A stretch of 64,000 nucleotides of DNA from Alcaligenaceae bacterium (GTDB lineage: Bacteria; Pseudomonadota; Gammaproteobacteria; Burkholderiales; Burkholderiaceae_B), in NCBI GenBank assembly GCA_947380655.1, contig CANCRX010000008.1, positions 1 through 64,000 of the forward strand, in the 5' to 3' direction. Below are positions 61,835 to 64,000 of this stretch, piece by piece (the first letter of the stretch is position 1; every line of letters begins with the position of its first letter). The notes beneath the pieces were generated by a model. The model ran no database searches. It had not been told where the DNA came from and saw nothing but the letters and a program-made list of their open reading frames with translations. A program made the position numbers and the translations under genes.

Positions 61835-62581
61835 TCAGCCCGCCATATGCAAGCCACCATTTGCATTGATGACTTCGCCAGTAATAAAGCTGGCGCCGTC
61901 ACTGCAAAGAAAAGCAATCACGGAAGCAATCTCACCTGGCTGCCCTACTCTTTTAAGTGGAGTCTGCTCAATCGCAGACTGCCCCCGATCACGAATCAGC
62001 TGTCTGGCCATGGGCGTATCAATCATCCCCGGCGAGACAGCGTTGACTCGCGTGGCAGGGCCGAGTTCGCGAGACAAGGAACGTGTCAGGCTAATCAACG
62101 CACCCTTGGTGGAACTGTAGTGCGCGTTATAGAATGAACCGCGATGTCCCGCCATCGAGCTGATATTCACAATCGCACTATTTTCGCGCAGCAAAGGGAT
62201 CGCGCGTTTAATCAGAAAAAAAACTCCATCCAGATTGATACTCATGGTTTGACGCCACTGCTCATCGGTCATCTCACGAATCGGATCAGCCTTGTAAATC
62301 GCAGCGCCTGGCACCAGAAAATCAATCCCGCCAAAATGTTTACGCGCCAGCTCCACCAGCTGATCACTATCCTCTGGTTTAGATGAATCCATTTGCATGG
62401 TGACAATACGACCCGCTACAGGATTGAGCGTCTGGATAAAAGTATCGAGTCCAGCGATATCCATATCAGCCAGCACAAGATTGGCACCCGCATCATAAAA
62501 CTGTCTGACGATCTCGCGACCAATTCCACCTGCTGCGCCCGTGAGTACGAGAGTTTTATTTTTAAAGTTATACATATTCAA
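61835..62581 (-). CDS. SDR-family oxidoreductase
   Basis: 248 residues. NAD-binding TGAAGGIGREIVRQF, Asp in LADMDIAGLD suggests NAD preference, INLDGVFFLIKRA, then SSMAGHRGSFYNAHYSSTKGAL with the catalytic Tyr and Lys. It may oxidise an alcohol made by the GMC enzyme encoded just upstream. It overlaps that gene by 4 bases. Confidence 0.9.
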   Translation of the reverse strand: MNMYNFKNKTLVLTGAAGGIGREIVRQFYDAGANLVLADMDIAGLDTFIQTLNPVAGRIVTMQMDSSKPEDSDQLVELARKHFGGIDFLVPGAAIYKADPIREMTDEQWRQTMSINLDGVFFLIKRAIPLLRENSAIVNISSMAGHRGSFYNAHYSSTKGALISLTRSLSRELGPATRVNAVSPGMIDTPMARQLIRDRGQSAIEQTPLKRVGQPGEIASVIAFLCSDGASFITGEVINANGGLHMAG

Positions 62582-64000
62582 GTCCTCTTTGCGTCTTGCA
62601 AAATCAGGTCTGCGCCACGTTCAGCAACCATCATGACAGCACATTGCGTGTTTCCAGACACCATACCCGGCATCACCGATGCATCCACCACACGTAAGCC
62701 TGAAATACCATTAAATTTAAGTGTGGGATCAACAACTGCCTGCGCATCCGTTCCCATCCTGCAGGTACCAATCGGGTGATAGATCGTCTGGCCATTGTCT
62801 CGTGCGAAATTGAGCCACTGTGCATCAGTTTGTACGCTATCGCTCGGACTCATTTCAAAATCAACGTAATGACTCATGGCTGGGCGCCCAACAATCCGGC
62901 GAGCGATTTTCATGCCATCAATGAGAACTTGCTGATCTTCTGATGTTGCCAAAAAATTCGGACGGATCGCAGGACCAGTCATCGGATCTGCAGACTGAAT
63001 GTGAATACTGCCTTGCGAGGTCGGACGCATACCCGTGACGCCCATGGTCATCCCGGGTGAGGTATCGAGTTTACGAATCGCCGCATTGGCGTAACTCGCA
63101 TGCATGAAAAAGTACTGCACATCGGGAGTCGGTATGTCTACACGGGATTTGACAAAACCAAAGGCAAGCCCGGTGCCCAGTGTCAGCAAGCCTTTGCGTT
63201 GCGTGAAATATTGCATGACTGCAGAGCCTAAACGCCAGCCTTGTGCGAGCTCATTTAAGGTTTGGGTGTTTTTAACCCGCCAATTCATGCGAGTCGCAAA
63301 ATGATCAATGTAGTTTTCACCCACACGTGGCGCAGCATGCACGACAGGGATTCCCATACCTTTCAACAGCTCAGGATCACCGATACCTGAAAGCTCAAGT
63401 ATTTGAGGGGTCTGGACTGCACCGGCAGCCATGATGACTTCGCGCACGGCTTTAACCGTCACTAACTGCCCACCTTGACGATAGGTCACACCAGTACAGC
63501 GGCCATTTTCTGCGTTCACTCGCGTGACATGGGCATGCGTTCTGACCGTGAGATTCTGTCGGTGTCGTACTGGATTCAAATATCCCTCGACCACGCTCCA
63601 GCGTTCACCGTTTTTCTGTGAGACCTGATAATGACCAAAACCGTCTTGTTTCTGATCGTTATAGTCCTCATTGATTTCCTGACCATCTTCTTTGGCTGCA
63701 GCCAGAAATGCATCGACGATCGGATAACGCTCACTCACCTCATTGACATGCATCGGACCTGACTTTCCGCGTGAATCGGCCCCTGCGAGATAGGTCTCGA
63801 TCTTTTTAAAATAGGGCTCGACTTCACGAGCGGACCAGCCTGTTGCACCCTGCTGCGACCACTGATCGTAGTCCTCGCGCTGACCGCGAACATAAATCAT
63901 GCCATTGATCAACGTCGAGCCGCCCAAGCCCTTCCCGCGTGGGATCGCAATCGTTCGGCCATGCACGTTGTCCTCTGGTTGCGTCTCGAAACGCCAGTTA
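62578..64000 (-). CDS. GMC-family oxidoreductase (choline-dehydrogenase-like), N-terminus outside the window
   Basis: The frame is open to the right edge (WRFETQPEDN precedes the residues shown), so the FAD-binding N-terminal part with GxGxxG lies outside. Visible motifs: RGKGLGGSTLINGMIYVRG, EVIMAAGAVQTPQILELSGIG and the C-terminal catalytic His in YHPIGTCRMG. It oxidises a primary alcohol with FAD. The SDR in the same operon could handle the aldehyde or a related step. Confidence 0.92.
   Translation of the reverse strand, partial: NWRFETQPEDNVHGRTIAIPRGKGLGGSTLINGMIYVRGQREDYDQWSQQGATGWSAREVEPYFKKIETYLAGADSRGKSGPMHVNEVSERYPIVDAFLAAAKEDGQEINEDYNDQKQDGFGHYQVSQKNGERWSVVEGYLNPVRHRQNLTVRTHAHVTRVNAENGRCTGVTYRQGGQLVTVKAVREVIMAAGAVQTPQILELSGIGDPELLKGMGIPVVHAAPRVGENYIDHFATRMNWRVKNTQTLNELAQGWRLGSAVMQYFTQRKGLLTLGTGLAFGFVKSRVDIPTPDVQYFFMHASYANAAIRKLDTSPGMTMGVTGMRPTSQGSIHIQSADPMTGPAIRPNFLATSEDQQVLIDGMKIARRIVGRPAMSHYVDFEMSPSDSVQTDAQWLNFARDNGQTIYHPIGTCRMGTDAQAVVDPTLKFNGISGLRVVDASVMPGMVSGNTQCAVMMVAERGADLILQDAKRT

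Noticed and set aside
1..64000. CRISPR arrays, rRNA or prophage structural genes
   Set aside because: No regularly spaced repeats, no rRNA-like sequence and no phage structural proteins were recognised.

Overview
The window looks like chromosome of a betaproteobacterium of the Burkholderiales, most probably Alcaligenaceae-like. This is inferred from three Bug-type (TctC-like) extracytoplasmic receptors without their membrane partners, two TRAP transporter operons, CaiB/BaiF CoA-transferases, HiPIP, a QueE of the Burkholderia CX14CX2C type and moderate GC. No rRNA, complete tRNA or CRISPR array was seen.

Left end (1-5.7 kb) is visibly more AT-rich than the rest. It holds the end of an IS3-family element that has cut a LysR regulator gene in two, then a small catabolic operon (CoA-transferase, HMG-CoA-lyase-like enzyme, remnant of a glycerate 2-kinase, D-2-hydroxyacid dehydrogenase, VOC protein). 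It stops at a tRNA-Ser-like 3' tail followed by a terminator, which may be the border of an integrated island. From 5.8 to 9.2 kb there is a toxin-antitoxin patch (RelE/HigB-like pair, orphan antidote, Phd-Doc), a DUF3237 gene, a secreted CX10C-repeat protein and two copies of a 34-bp direct repeat.

From 9.2 to 24.6 kb come malic enzyme, an acetoin module (AlsS plus an acetolactate decarboxylase with an RHH-like N-terminus), an FkbM methyltransferase, a BsmA-like dioxygenase with an MFS exporter, a TMEM165-type transporter, a cupin with two Bug receptors, a polytopic membrane protein, IlvE and a bacterial RIO1 kinase. From 24.7 to 32.2 kb a leftward operon joins a DUF1445 hydro-lyase-like protein, a TRAP transporter, DUF2848, an amidase and an enoyl-CoA-hydratase-like protein that lacks the expected Rossmann domain. 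TRIC channel, PEP-mutase-family lyase, Bug receptor, HiPIP and small envelope proteins follow.

The most interesting region is 36.7-43.5 kb: a leftward, tightly packed secondary type II fatty-acid/polyketide synthase. It encodes an enoyl reductase of FabL type, a ketoreductase, a long ACP, a double-hotdog dehydratase, an active ketosynthase, a Cys-less ketosynthase (chain-length-factor-like) and a fusion of a phosphopantetheinyl transferase to a lysophospholipid-type acyltransferase. It carries everything needed to prime an ACP, build and fully reduce an acyl chain and pass it to an acceptor lipid, without the aryl-starter genes of aryl polyene clusters.

The right part holds mmsA, a queuosine precursor operon queC-queD-queE in which QueD has three tandem domains, a second TRAP operon with an amidohydrolase and CoA-transferase, a SorAB-like sulfite dehydrogenase pair, the ugpBAEC glycerol-3-phosphate importer divergent from glpK-glpD (GlpK has a Cys-rich insertion), and an SDR plus GMC oxidoreductase pair that runs off the window.
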